Shown here piece by piece: positions 9,534-23,163 of a DNA stretch of 64,000 bases. The stretch comes from Helichrysum umbraculigerum (taxonomy: Eukaryota > Streptophyta > Magnoliopsida > Asterales > Asteraceae). The DNA lies in assembly GCA_949592205.1 (NCBI GenBank), contig CATIUR010000001.1, positions 42,239,001-42,303,000 of the forward strand, in the 5' to 3' direction. The first letter of the stretch is position 1; every line of letters starts with the position of its first letter. A program made the position numbers and the translations under genes. The notes below the pieces were generated by a model, which had not been told where the DNA came from, did not search any database, and was given only the letters and a program-made list of their open reading frames with translations.

Positions 9534-10822
9534 GTATGGATCTGTTTATTTATCTTCTAGTGTATTATTGGTATCTCTGTTGCGTGACGAGTATCTAGGT
9601 TATTGATGTCGATTAGCTATTTGTGAAGTAACATGTCTTCAGATGATGTATATATTAAATAAGTTCATTTGATATGGATACGATCTTTGCTTATCTTCTT
9701 GAGATCTTGTTTTGACAAATGGTCTGATTAAGTGATTAGCTAATTTCTGCATGAAAAACTACTTTTCAGACATAGAATTCATGGTATCGGAGTAGTATGA
9801 GATCCTTAAGAATTTTTCCACTTGCATTGCCATCGCTGTTCGGTACGTGTTCTAGTCAGATTCGAGTTGGGATAATAAATTGATCATGATTTGTGATATG
9901 GCATCCTTTTGAGCTACAACCGCTGAAGGAGATTCAGGAATCTGTCAGTTGTCACAAAGAATCACTACTCCATCTAGTGATTTTTGCCTTGTTGATGAAC
10001 CTAAAAGGTCCACCGTATCTGTACTCAATTATGAATTTCACAGGGTTGTTGATGCAAATATATGAGTTTTGAATGATAAACGGAAGACATTTCATAGTGT
10101 AACTAATTAGCTTGATATCTTTACTCTTTAGGAAGTTTGGATGTGTTTTGTGTCGCACAATCATATTCTGTGAGTAGAAAATAGTATAGATCTGTTTATT
10201 TATCTTCTAGTGTGTTATTGGTATCTCTGTTGCATGATGAGTATCTTTGTTTCTTGATGTCGATTAGTTATTTATGAAAGTAAGAAGTCTTCAGATGATG
10301 TATTTTATAATAAGTTTGATATGGATGCAATTATTGCTCATCTTCTTGAGATCTTGTTTTGACGAATGGTCTGATTAAGTGATTAGCTACTTCCTGCATA
10401 AAAAACTACTTTCCAGATAGAATTCACGGTATCAGATTAGTATGAGATCCTTAAGAATGTTTCCCCTTGCATTGGCATCCCTGTTCAGTACGCGTTCTAG
10501 TCAGATTCCAGGAATAATAAGTTGGTCATGATTTTGTGATAAGGCATCCTTTTGAACTACTACCAATGAAAGAGACTCAGGATGTTGTCAGTTGTCACAA
10601 AGGATCACTACTTTCATCTAGTGGTTTTTGCCTTGTTGATGAACCTAAAAGGTCCACACGCTTGTTGATGCAAATATATTAGAATTGTAAGTTAAACGGA
10701 ATGTAGATGATTAAGTAAATGCTGAGTAGACATTTCATAGTATAACTAGTTAGCTCGATATCTTTACTCTTTAGCAAATTTGGATGTGTTTTTGTATCAC
10801 AAAATCATATTCTATGAGTAGA
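9534..10822 (+). repeat. Tandem duplication, two ~640-bp copies
   Basis: Copy 1 runs from about 9534 to 10180, copy 2 from about 10184 to 10822. Both open with ATCTGTTTATTTATCTTCTA and close with ATCATATTCT(G/A)TGAGTAGAAA, and share landmarks such as CCTTGTTGATGAACCTAAAA. Copies differ by many substitutions and small indels, so the event is not recent. No coding potential; copy 1 begins in or just after the NHL 3' UTR. Confidence 0.85.
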
Positions 10823-12911
10823 AAGTTATATCATTTGGAACCAGTCTTGCTTTATTCGTCAATTTTGGGAGCTCTAATTTCCACTGATTCCATCTCTTTG
10901 AAAAAAGACTTTCTTTGTTTAACATATTTATGGGTATGCCTTGGGACATCATAAAGGTCACTAGCTATCTACTTATGTCCTATGGTATTTCTGTGTTTTT
11001 TATTTTGTCCGCCTCGTATCAAATACAAAAAGCAAGCTCTACTTCTATGCTTCTCTCATAAAACACCCCCATGTGTTTCCATGTTGTGTTAAGGATGTTT
11101 GGTCATTTTATTCATCCCTGTAGATCATTACACAGAAAATGGATAAAGCGGTTAGGCTTATAGCACATGAACTCATGTTTTCCCTATCTGCTCTACACAA
11201 TATAACAATTCGCACATGAACTCATGTTTTGCCCACCTGATCTGTCTTATCAATATTCAAACAAGAAAGAATGTGAAGGTGGCTGCTTCCTATTCACTCT
11301 CCAAATGAGATTATAAACATGAAGAAGGCTATAAGCTCGCAAGAAGCATGAAAAACTTATTTTCTCCTATAACATACTGTCGAATCTTTAACAGACTCGA
11401 TTCATGTCGCACCTTGGCTAAACCCTCAATAAACGGCGTGGGCTCATAATGAGTGATTGCACCCTGGCTAAACCCTCACGAAATTGAAATTAAAGTGACC
11501 TCATAACTCCCAAGGAGTAATCGAACTGGGTAAATATTTTATAAACTTGTGGAATACTAAGAAGAAAAGATCATTTAAAGAATGTGTTCTTGTTTCTTCT
11601 ATATCTTATGGCTTTGGCATTTGCCTCTGAAACATGACCAATTTGTGAAAACTTTCAAGAATAGAACTATAGAAGGGACACTGTGCAAATACCATATGAA
11701 AGAAGGTGTGATCTAAAACTTTTTGCTACCTCCATGTTGTGAGCTATCAAGTTTGTTTTCAAGCAAAATAACAATTAAGGGTGTTTTTACTTTGGGCTTA
11801 ATGAATCGAATGCCGAAGGGATTATTTGCTCAGCCATTTCCAATTCTATTTTTGTAACTAAAAGAGAAGTTGGGTTATTTTCAAAGAGTACACTTTTGTA
11901 TTAATGAGGCTTTGTTTGAACTTTTTGCTACCTTCATGTTGCGAGCAATCACGCTTTTGAGAAAAATAACATCCAAGGTTATGTTCTTTTATTTTTTAGC
12001 TTAATGGACCAAATGAGTTGAAGATTTGGTCAGTTATTTTCCGATTTTTGCTTTCTAACTTGAAGTTCAAGTTGGATTACTTTTAAATATTATCGCCTAG
12101 GCTATAAAAGTGATCTCCCCCATTCGGTCATACCTGCTCAAAACTACCTGTTATCATCCACACGAGGTTCAAAACTTGCTCAATGCTTCCAATCAAGGAG
12201 AATCCATCATCGATGACCATGATGCAACATTGTTCCATCGATCTCCTGGTCATTCCAATTGTTTTTATGGGGTTATGTTAAATGAGTTTCTTGCTGTGAA
12301 ATATTGACATTAAAGATGAATTTTTATTCTTAGGAATTGGCCAGGGAAAGTTGAGCTATATACATATTAATTAATGGTTAATTATGAAAATATGTCAATC
12401 CTTCGAAAGTTGATGAAATCTTATAGAACCTTGATATAAAATCCTAATCTGCTTCTACTCTGAAGAGTATATATCAGTAACCATGGACCGAAACAAATAA
12501 GTCAGTTAAGATTATATGTAATCATGTATATATTAAATACATTATCAACCAATTTCTTCGACAAACAGTGCCAAAAGAAGACAGTTATTCGTTGAACAAT
12601 GAAGTTAATGTTGCAGTATCGCGAGAGCATAAACTACAATCTGTCTTAAAAAATTTCAATTTGACATCGTTCGGAGTACCATGACTTCATTAATTTCCTC
12701 AAAATGACTTTTCTATGTAATATAAGAGTAACCACGCCCCGTACTTTTGACTGGAAAATATTTAGCCTAAAATGATGCAAAAAGATTACATTTTAATCTT
12801 TATGCACATCATACAAAAGATTTCTATGAACTATTAATGCCCCTTCGAATTTTGATAACTGTATCATTAGTTAAATCAGTTAGTATGTCATTATCAATAA
12901 TATATTTAAAC
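10823..12911. other. Intergenic region between the NHL and exonuclease genes
   Basis: AT-rich with no gene recognised. It holds a tandem duplication at 11716-12095. The minus-strand exonuclease gene ends at 12912, so the two genes are convergent. Confidence 0.6.
11716..12095 (+). repeat. Tandem duplication, two ~175-bp copies
   Basis: ACTTTTTGCTACCTCCATGT (about 11716) and ACTTTTTGCTACCTTCATGT (about 11924) open two diverged copies that share the order ATAACA..AAGG, GCTTAATG and GTTGG(G/A)TTA. No coding content. Confidence 0.7.
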
Positions 12912-15900
12912 TCAAGTCTTTTCAAGCTTCTTCCACAGATAAAACGCCCTCCTGATAACTGAGTCAAGAGAAAAACCTTCTGCATAAGCACCAATCGCTG
13001 TCAATAAGTTCGTAAACTTCTCCCCATCGTCCTGTATCATACACATTTCATCAAATCGATGGAAACACCAATTAAAGGTGGCAATTTCGACCCATTTACT
13101 TATGCACTGATCAATTCGGGCTATGGTTATTATTTAACGGGTCAAAAGTCATGCAAACTGTACCTATAATACATGGCACCTCCTAAATCATTTTATTAAT
13201 AAAAAAAAACATGTATAATGAGTTTTTTTTTTTTTGATCAAATGTATAATGAGTTTTTGTAATGCAAGACTTTAGACAAAAAGTATTCAGGGTCAACCCT
13301 AGCTTGCCTGTGTGAATTCTGTTACCCAACTGATACCCCACCCAATTTGCCATCTCAAACAAAATGCTCAAATATACAGCATAAACGAAACACCAACCTC
13401 TGGTTTTTGAAATACAAGATCACTGATAGAAAATGGAACCATGTAGTGTGGTAGATCTGAACGCAAAAGAGCCTGCCAGAACATTACAACACACATCACA
13501 AAATAAGCCATAAGGGTCTAATATTAGATATATGTACGCATTTAACCCATGTATATCCCCAACAAAAGTTCGTGCAGTTTTTCAAAAAGACAAAAGTGAT
13601 CATTCTTATGCAGCCGATGAATATAAATATAGGTTAGTAACTGTAAGTAAATTAGAATGGGGAATGTGACATTGCTAGTTGCTTACCAATTCTTTGCTCA
13701 ATAAGGCAAGCTCCTTATTTGCTGTCAAGGTCTACATATGAGAACAAAAAAGGCAGTTAGTAATTGCCTCTAGTAATAATTGTCTCTCATATAATATACT
13801 CACAAATTTTGAAGGCAAGTAACATGACTATTATATGTCTTCAAAATGTGTGAATTAATTATAATAAGCGATGGAACCTTTTTGATTCGCTCCTCTTCAA
13901 CCTGATCAATGTGCTGTAACAAGTTCTCCAATGTACCTTTTTGATTCAGGCATACAAGCAATTAGTTAAAAAATAAATAAATAATACAAAAAAAATCTGT
14001 GACACCTAGTCTGAAACAATATGGATACGCATACAACAGTAGAAGAAAGTATAAAATTGATGGAATGAAGGTTAAAAGTGAATCATTTCTTGTTAAGATT
14101 CTAGATTGACCGAAGAAAAACATAAAATAATATGATATGCCATCAGAATGGCCTCTGAGCGCAGAAATGACATTTCAAGAGGATGTATGTGGAAGGAAAT
14201 GCTGATATATCCAATTTTGTTTCTAAATTAAAAGCAACAAAAATGTATATCATTCACTCTGAAACTGAAGTAACGAAAATTGTTTATATACCGAATCTTG
14301 ATATTAACTGCACTGCGTGTACATCCCCAATTCCATCAACTCCTGCATTGACATATATTAAAAAACATATGTCATAAAGAGCTGTCGACCAGAGCCGGAA
14401 AGATGGGCATGCTAGAACAGGTTGGATAACGCATCCAGACAAGTTCGGGGTGAAACAAGTCATTTTTAGCAAGGGTCAATACAAGTTGGGTGAGGTTGAC
14501 AAGCAAACAGACTTATTTTCTATTTTCTTATATTTTACAAACAATGTATGTGTTAGTTACGATTACAAACACAATATTACTAGGTTAAAATTTTTAAGTT
14601 TGAATAAAACATGTTAGGGGGTTGAATTTAAATTGAGATATTGAGCAACTTTCAACGCGTTCGTCCTACTTGACCCCTTCTCCTATAAGCTAAGTTTTTC
14701 AGTTGGACTATCGAGACCAAATCGGCCAATATATATGTTATATGGATTGAAAATGCTACCTGATACAAGTAACAATTATCGTGTACATAACAAAAGCTGA
14801 AAAAAAACCTGGTATATTGTCAGATCTGTCTCCAACAAGTGCCATTACATCAACAAACTGAGAAGGTTGTATTGCTCCATACTTTTTAGCAAAATCCTCC
14901 ATTCCAAATGAAACCATACTGCAGATACATGCCAAAATAGCAGCATTTGGTAAATGGGAAGCAGAAAACTAAGTACAATATTACAAAGATAACCACGATA
15001 AAATGATAATAATACAGAGGTGCCCATACAAATTACACATCTCTATTTGTCAACAAGAATATGATTTATTAAAAGGCCAACGAAATCGTATACTAACTCA
15101 AAACCACGAGGTGCAATTCGAAGAAGACGCAATGAAGGAGATAATATCTGGAAAAAGTCTTTGTCAGGAGAGACAACTCGAACCTGCAACAAAGCAAGGT
15201 ACCAACGATTGGTTAAAACTTAGACAGCAAATGGATCTTACTTGATATCTTTATCAATGTCCGATACTAGATTCAAAAGTAATATGAACGAAACAGTCTT
15301 TTGAACCCTGATTAGTAACAGATCCTACGAGTAAAAGTTGAAATTAACCCTCACTCTACACTATTAGAAGAATGATTAAATTATACTATGCATCTGAAGA
15401 GGTGTAAAAGTTACCTTGAAGCCAGCATGGACACTACGTAAAGCCAATGTCCCAATAACATCATCAGCTTCGACCCCAGGAACCTACCTTGAAAATAAAT
15501 GCATCATCAATACAAGAAACCATAAATGTACAGCTCGCAAAATAGGCAGATCAGACGCATTGGGCTGAACGCCATCACTACTTTGTCCACTTGGCACTTA
15601 TATGTATATATCTAAATAGTTAATATATTAAATATGATTACAAAAAAAGTATATTATGTTCAACTAGAAACATAAGTTCTTTAAAATTGAAAGATTTTGG
15701 ACATTGCAAGCATTTGAGTACACTTCAGGCGGCTTTTTACACATGGAACCTGTTCAAGCAACGACATGACTCTTACCTCAATGACTTTGATGGACATCGC
15801 CTTAATTGACGCTTTCAAGTATTGAAGGCCCTGCACTATCGTATCTGGAGTCGGTGGACGATTGCTCTTGTAAGAGGGGTAGAGAGTGTGACGAAAGGTC

Positions 15901-18900
15901 TGGCCTAAGAAAAACAATTTAAGCATGTTGCGTTGGATCCATATTACGATGACATGGAAAGTTTCAAACAATACCGGCGCTACATCATCATTTTGCAAAT
16001 TTTAGATCACATAAATAAACGTGAATAAAAAATAAAGAGGCTGCTATTATCAGCAGAAATAGAAGTACGTTGCAACAAACTACAATCATATGATAGTACC
16101 CTTGAGACAAGTAGTATGATGCTCAATTGAATATGTAATAGAGGCTTTGTAAAAGCTAACATAGGAGAAAAATGGTTACTGAATTGATAAGGGGAACATA
16201 CTACATGCAGCTCATAAATAGAAAGAAAAGACAACCAAAAACTACACGAGAATGCTCAGTTCAAATCAAATCAACCTCTTAAATAAGGCAAGCTAACCCT
16301 AATACAACCCTTGGATATTATATATGGGAAAGTTCAAAAGAGAACCACATAAAAGTTGAGTTCTAGAGTCCTAAACAATATGCATATGCCACCTTTCAAA
16401 TGACAGCAGAAAGTAAAAAAAATTCTCATACAGAAACCAAAGAAACCTCACTCACTAGTGTCATTATTTAATGCAAGCATCTAAAGTTCTAGACAATATG
16501 CATATGCAGATCTCTCAACCCAAATCATGGATCTGACTTTATTCATGACTTGTTTTCATCTCTTTTTAAAGAGGAACATTGAATGTAAACAAAGACAGGC
16601 AATTCTCTAATACTGAATTCCCTTTTCAAGAATAAAAATAAGATTTGAAAAAAAGGGAAATGAAATAAAACAAACCAACAATCTTCTGACTATGGAGACA
16701 AAAAACATGAACCCGAACTGAAGTTTTATGATATTAATCGTGGATAGTAGCTAGAATGGAATTGTTTCAAGTGAGAAAATAAGTTAAGAAAACATAAGAA
16801 AAAAAACATACCTTTGGCCATAAATTTTTGTCTGGGTGACTGAGGCATATTACCAAAGCAAAACCCTGAAAACGTAAGTTATTAAAATGCGCCTATAAAC
16901 TACGCTAATTAGCGAACATACGCAAGTAGAGCGTGAATTTGATGAAGTTTTATTACAAACTACCACATGTCAATCAAGAAAGTTTTCATCAAAAATGAAA
17001 TTGTGGAAATCAGCTGCAAGTTTAATCAGATTCTATGATCATCCAAGTTCATTAAGCTCACATGCACAGATAGAGTAACAGAAATATCAAAATGAAGATG
17101 ACGCAACAATGACTAATAATAAGCCAAAAAAAACCAAATTAATAGCACCAACAAAAATGTAATAGCAAGAGTAGACTCCTCAAGGTTTAAGCCTCACCAT
17201 CATGATCAAAAACCACCTGCATATGGAAAAGAAATTAGATGTGAGCCTCAGAAACATATATCTAATACAACATTACTTGAATAGAGATTAATAATTGAAC
17301 TTAAGAAAATATTGAGAACGTGTATCGATCTCACTTCATTACACTATATAAACATAAAAAAGAAGAAGAGCTATACCGCTACATGTGATGGAGTAAATTC
17401 CAAAACATCAATAATCTGTATAAAAATATAATTCAGAACGACAGTATGAATCAATCGCATCTTTCTTCAAAATACACAACCCTAAAACCAAGTGCAAGAC
17501 TTACAAGTGATAAAGCTGTAGATATTGTCAAGACCCAGTCTCCATTGCCGTCCGCATTGGTAAGATGCCCATGATGTAATTTCGCTAGCCAGAATATATA
17601 TAAATGAAATAAGAATTAGCAGGCCAAAATAATAATACTGGAGATCCAAACCACGGTATTCATATGGATACCAATAATATGTCATGATGAATAGACATCT
17701 AGATATATCATACAAACAAAACAAATATACTTACCAAGAAGTTTGTAATAAGATCTGTAAATGATTGATGTGCCATCAATAAGCATCACTCGACCATTTG
17801 AAGAATCAATATGACCTACATTATCTGTTTTCTGGGAAGTATAGAAGGAGGTACTTTCCTGTAGTGTTGATTGTCCTTCAACACTTCCCAAATCCTTAAG
17901 AGAAACAGCAGGAACAGTTCCAGAGAGTTCTGATTTCAAGGAACTTGACACCTTGTGGCAACCCTGGATACCAAGTTTCAAGATTTTTTAATTATATAAA
18001 GAAAGAGATCATCATAATGAATCATTCAAGATGTGCAATGTTATTTAAAAAGAAACGTTTTTTTTATGCATTATGGAATTCCCATGCTCAGATAAATCAT
18101 GTCAGACCTATTCTAGCATTAGAAACATGAAAATATTAGGTTGATTACATTCTATCAAGAAACCACTCAGGCTATGATTTGGAGGATATGAGAAGGTCAT
18201 GATTGCTATGAGTTATAAACAAAGTCACAAATTCAGATATAGTTAATTAAGCATTCTGATTCAAAGGCAGTCACATCCCTTCTTGTTATTGTGGGTGCTA
18301 TAACTGAACGGTACAACGAGAAGCAACAGAAAACTCCATTTTTGGCTAACAAGTTCTAGATCAAAGCCTTAAGTCCTTAAAATAAAAAATACTTCCTAAG
18401 AATTGAAATTGCTCAGTCCAGAAAAGGCATCTTTATAGATATATTTTAAACTTTTAGAAGGAGACCGTTAACACATCATACGAACCAATTAGCACTTCCA
18501 TTGACTAAAATCTCAAGGTTGAACGTATTGAGGAAGATCTTGTAGTAGACAGTTAAATGGTCTGTCAATATCTCATTGAGAGACTTATTTACTTATCCCA
18601 GACTACACCAAACATCACATACATAAGAGTGTTATTAAAATATTACCCATAGCCCAAAAGAAAGTCCATCTAAAACATCTACAGCCAAAAAAAGGATCTT
18701 GCAGTACCTTCAAGAGAAAAGCAAGGAGATGAATCTTATACAAAAAAAAAAAAAAAAAGGAGTTGCTGCAAGTCATATACGAATACTAACCAGGTTATCT
18801 CTTTTCTTAGATATAACTTCATGACTTGGATAGGTAATAAATAGAATGTAGTAACGAGATCGAGTGTAGAAGCAGAACTGGAGCTATGCTCTAGAAATGT

Positions 18901-19818
18901 GTGAACTACAATGGGTGAAGAGTGTTGTAGAAAAACTGAAGAGTATTTTTGATAATTGTATATATAAAGGTATTGATAATAGATTAATAACTAGCATAGC
19001 TCATCATGGACTACAACATGATTGAGACAAGAACGTTCATTTTGACAGCCAGTTCATCAAAGAAATGTAGAAGACCATTTTGCATCCTATGGATCTAGGC
19101 GTGCACTTGCAAATATTCTTATTGAAACTAAAGAAAATCGAGTAGGATACTTCGTATTTAGTAGGAAACTCGTTACTCAGAAAAAAGCATAAACTATGAC
19201 ATCTATTTTTCTTGATTCTTGTCAAGAACCCACCACAAGAGTTCTCCAAACCAATCATGCAATTCCTCAAACTTATGCAATACATTGGCGGCATGAAACA
19301 GTGGATATACTATCTTCAAAAGAGTTCCAAAAATATTCTTTTGGTCATATATGTTCCATACTTAGTTATTTAAGTAGCATTTGTATACATAACACCATTG
19401 CACATAATCTAACATTAACATTAACAATACTAATAACCACTCGCCTTTCAAAATAAAAAAAAAATACTAATAACCTCCTTCCTCTCTCTAACACAAACTC
19501 TACTTTTAAAACTGATACTAATCTCAAATACATACAATTAGGTTAATAAGACAACACAAATATACAACACTATGATTACTTTTTGCATACCAAAATACTT
19601 AGTACTCCGTACTATATTTACACAATAATAATAATATTTCAGGAAGAAAAAAAGTACAGTCTGAACCCTAAATAAAGATATACCTTTGAAAATTGTAAGC
19701 GTGAAGAAGAAGAAAGGGGATGATGAGCCCTGTAATTGGTTAAGAAGCGTCTTCTGCAGCAGTAAATAGTTCTACAAAAATTGTTAAGCAGATGATTTGA
19801 GAATTGACAGCAACTCAT
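12912..19818 (-). CDS. Organellar 5'-3' exonuclease (PolI 5'-nuclease type), 15 exons
   Basis: Exons, 5' to 3' on the minus strand: 19818-19684, 17963-17735, 17584-17505, 17415-17377, 17216-17198, 16865-16812, 15904-15777, 15483-15415, 15183-15098, 14918-14809, 14342-14292, 13936-13878, 13731-13687, 13472-13398, 13031-12912. All introns are GT-AG and the exons sum to 1299 nt (432 aa plus stop). Exon 1 encodes an Arg/Ser/Cys-rich leader that looks like a mitochondrial or plastid transit peptide. The FEN/PolI 5'-nuclease acidic residues are all there: VMLIDGTS (Asp108), VVFDHDG (165/167), VEADDVIG (233, 235/236), VSPDKDFFQ (258/260) and LVGDRSDNIPG (310/313), which leads into the helix-hairpin-helix. 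The C-terminus is FYLWKKLEKT. It removes 5' flaps or primers in organelle DNA upkeep. Closest relative I recognise is Arabidopsis At3g52050 (I believe OEX1). Exon 5 is only 19 nt. Confidence 0.93.
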
Positions 19819-20445
19819 TTTTCTTCCTTTTTATTAAATTAAAATGGAATGCATTTGGAATTGTAAGAGCAGCAAATACGTAGAAAGTGAGGGTTTATCG
19901 ACCAGAAAATTTAGGGGCGTCAATTTGTGACGCTGGAAACACTACACCAATCCGGTGAAAACTATCCGATTAACTATTTATTATTTTTTTTCTTTATAAA
20001 ATACGTACTACTATGTTTACATAATTTTTACAAACAAAAATATACAAAATTACATGGATGTAATCATGTTAAGACCATTCAAAGACCATTCAGAACCGAT
20101 ACCGATAGCATGGCGCCATCAGTTCGGTTTGTCGGTTTTTCCCGTTAGAAAACGAACATGCGTCGTTGTCAGTTCGTGGGGCCCGCATGTAAATTTTCTT
20201 TAAAAAAAAAAAAAAACACCCCCTTCATCTCAAAATTTGAACATTTTTTTAGTTTTTTTAAACACCACGTTTAAACTATAAATACACACTACATTTTACC
20301 CATATTTCACACAACAATTCACTACAATTCTACCACATTCCATACACAACAATTCACTACTTTTTAACAATTTCACACACCACAATTCACAAAACTTTTA
20401 CACATTCCATACACCTCCATTTCAAACACAAAAACTCTCACAAAA
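19819..20445. other. Upstream flank of the exonuclease gene
   Basis: AT-rich. Holds two GACCATTC words (20073, 20084) that could be a transposon end, a poly-A run near 20203, and a run of CACAATTCAC words (20300-20400) just before the next pseudogene. Confidence 0.5.
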
Positions 20446-21527
20446 ATGTCTAAAAAAAACAATTCAAAATCCAAAAACAAAAAGAAATATCAACAAAATG
20501 TAGCCAAAGATATGTGGCAAAATTTGTTGAACAATCTGTTACCAAACCCAAATACACTAACGAGTTCGTCCTCCGCTCAAACAAACTACCAATCCACGTC
20601 TCAACCTACTGATTTGCAAGTTTCGCACCCATTGCAAATCCCTACCAACTTGCACCCGATGACCCTTGAAACAATTACCAATTTCAAGGGTGGTACCAAA
20701 GTCCACAATTTTCACCAACCCCACAATGGTCACCACCACACCCACAATTTTCACCACAACATCCACAATTTTCACATTGTTCTCAAAACACACACAATCC
20801 CAATTACCAACACCCTAATTTCAACGTACTTGAAACGCAAACATTAGAAGAAAGTCCGGACGAGGCCGAACCCGAGACCAAACCCGAAGACAAAAAAGGA
20901 AAAAGGGTTCAAATTCGATGGACAGACGAGGAGGTTAGAATTTTGGCGGAACGATGGATACATTGTTCCAAAAATGGTGTTCAAGGAAAGCCGCAATCAA
21001 ACGAGTCTTTTTAGAGTAAAGTCCACCAAGGTTACAATTATTGTGTGCCACAAAAACGTAACCTTAATCAACTTACCGGCAAGTGGAATAAATTATCGCA
21101 CAACACCAGAATATTCTAAGCCATCTACAAACACTTTTATGAGATTTGCCCTCAAAGCGGTGCCGGAGACGAAGACGTTTTAAATGCGGCCTGAAAGGGT
21201 TTAAAGCAACAAATGGGTAATCATAAATTCATTTACGAATCATGTTGGAATGTCCTAAGATATTACCCAAAATTCTTTGCCAAGCCGGGCGTAATGAGTA
21301 ACCAAGATACGTTCCAACCGGAACCCACCGATCTTGACGCGGATGACATCCCGATCAATACGTCGCTTGAAACAAACATGAAAAGGTTGTTCCAATACGA
21401 CCACATACGCTATCCACCTGGTCGAAAGTCGGCCAAAATTACAGCTTCATCGGACGCCGGTTCCACTTCAAGAAGTGTTCATTCCGAAAAACTTGAAACC
21501 CTTGAAGCCGTTTTTAACTCACTCTAA
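20446..21527 (+). pseudogene. Myb/SANT-like (GST-T3-like / Harbinger ORF1-type) pseudogene
   Basis: Starts at ATG 20446 (MSKKNNSKSKNKKK) in one frame, then goes on in another frame with a Gln/Pro/His-rich region and RVQIRWTDEEVRILAERWI (about 20904-20960), the Trp-rich trihelix/SANT-like start typical of plant proteins named glutathione S-transferase T3-like, which are linked to PIF/Harbinger-type transposons. Later pieces (FIYESCWNVLRYYPKF at about 21226, and an acidic tail ending LETLEAVFNSL) lie in a further frame with stops between. At least two frameshifts and several stops make it non-functional. Homology stops at about 21527, where an LTR fragment begins, so the 3' end was probably lost to that insertion. 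Confidence 0.7.
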
Positions 21528-21534
21528 TTATTAG

Positions 21535-22235
21535 TTATGAAGGTTAGTATGAGGTTGTTGATCATTATTAAAGTCGTAATTCAATTTGGTTAAACTCTAG
21601 AGTGGAATATGATCATGAATGATGAATGATGTCAACTTCTTGTAATCATATGATAACTCACCCTAATTACTAGTTAGAGAAGTTAATATGATGTGGTTGA
21701 TGGAAATTAAAGTAGTAGTTCAAGTGATTAAACACTTGAGCTAAAAATGATTATGAAAAGTGAAGTTTTGTTTAGTTTGACTTAAAGCCAAACTTGATCA
21801 ATCCAAATGGGTGATGGGTTGATGATTATGATTAGTTGATTATAATGATTGTTAGTTGCTAAATGTGTTGTTATATTGATGTGTTATATGATAGGTGATC
21901 AAAGACGTGGCATTCATAATCGATTACTAAACCGCATATTTGCCTAAAACGCCAAGGTGAGTGATATGGGTGTTAAATGGGTAATAGTTGTGTAATTCTG
22001 GATTGTATACGTGCAAGAGGTTCACACAACCAAGGGGATTAATTGTTATGTCTCATATTTGTTGATTATTTATGATTGTTGCAAGATGTGGTTAATTGCT
22101 GAAATAAGTTGTTGATAATTACTGATTATGTGGAATTATGTGGAATGAGTATTGTATTTGTTGACAAAATTGCTAACTTATGTTAGCACATGATGTGGTT
22201 ATAGCAGTTGATATTAATGAATATGTGCTTGACAT
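21535..22235 (+). repeat. Gypsy LTR fragment related to the solo LTR at 41387
   Basis: Matches the reverse complement of about 43100-43600: shared stretches include GATTGATGATTATGATTAGT-like sequence, CATATTTGCCTAAAA and AGGTGAGTGATATGGG (donor-like, about 21955). Both LTR ends are missing. Right limit approximate. Confidence 0.75.
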
Positions 22236-22253
22236 TGCACATGATGTTGTTAT

Positions 22254-23163
22254 CGTAAAAAGTTTGCCATGTTTATCATTAGCAAATCCAAATTGGGAAT
22301 AAATAATTGAGACTGATGCCCCAGATGTAGGATTTGGAGGTATATTAAAACAAATTAGTCCAAAAAATAAATCAGAGTATTTAGTTAGATTTCATTCTGG
22401 TAAATGGAATAATAGTCAAAAGAATTATGCCACAATTGCAAAGGAAATTTTAGCAATTGTCAAATGTGTTTTAAAATTTTAAGACGATCTATACAATCAA
22501 CATTTTATAATTAAAACTGATTGTCAATCTGCAAAATTTATGTTTACTAAAGATTTTAAACATGATGTATCAAAGAAAATGTTTGCTAGATGGAAAGCTC
22601 ATTTAGCCCCATTTGATTTTACAATTATTTATAAGAAAGGGAAAAAAATTATCTCCCTGATTTCTTAACTAGAGAATTTTTGTAGGAATGATTCCTTGAG
22701 GAAGAGGAAGAGGTTCAAGCCCCTCTAATAGAGGTGGACGTGGAAAAGCCATAAATTTAAATGGCAGAGGACAATTATTTAATGCAATAATTACAATTAC
22801 TCAAGGTTCAATACAGAACTCTTAACCCTAAATGTGGGATCTTCTCAATTCTCCTCCCAATTTCCTTTATTACAAGGAAATGAACAATTATACCAACAAT
22901 TCATGCAGTTTATGCAACAACAAGGAGTAATTAAAACTCCAACAAAAAACAATAACAACAATTACCGAGAACAATATGAAAAAGTGGCTTACAAAACTTT
23001 GAGTTTTCTTTGTAAACAAATTCCAAAGTTTGCCTCTAAAGGGGAACTCAAAATGATCCAAAACGCTCGGAATGAAGTGGTACTACAATATGAAGAAGAC
23101 AAGTATGGAGGAGGCGACTCAGACGAAGACGCGAACGAAGCCGAAGAATCGAGCTCGGATTAG
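22254..23163 (+). pseudogene. Endogenous pararetrovirus remnant (Caulimoviridae RNase H plus downstream ORF)
   Basis: About 22254-22685 reads as the RNase H end of a Caulimoviridae polyprotein: IETDAPDVGFGGILKQ, then a segment with FARWKAHL, ending TREFL followed by TAG. Two in-frame TAA codons (about 22299 and 22480) and a frameshift near 22650 break it. A second reading region follows with a Gly/Arg-rich start (GRGRGSSPSNRGGRGK, about 22699) and, after stops and a frame change, an open stretch to 23163 with a Gln-rich middle and an acidic C-terminus (DSDEDANEAEESSSD). The order, RNase H followed by a short separate ORF, resembles endogenous florendoviruses; assignment to that group is an inference. 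RT, protease, coat and movement regions are absent. The remnant abuts an LTR fragment on its left. Confidence 0.7.

Noticed and set aside
12110..12307. 65-codon frame between the NHL and exonuclease genes
   Set aside because: No recognisable domain; lies just beyond the old tandem duplication.
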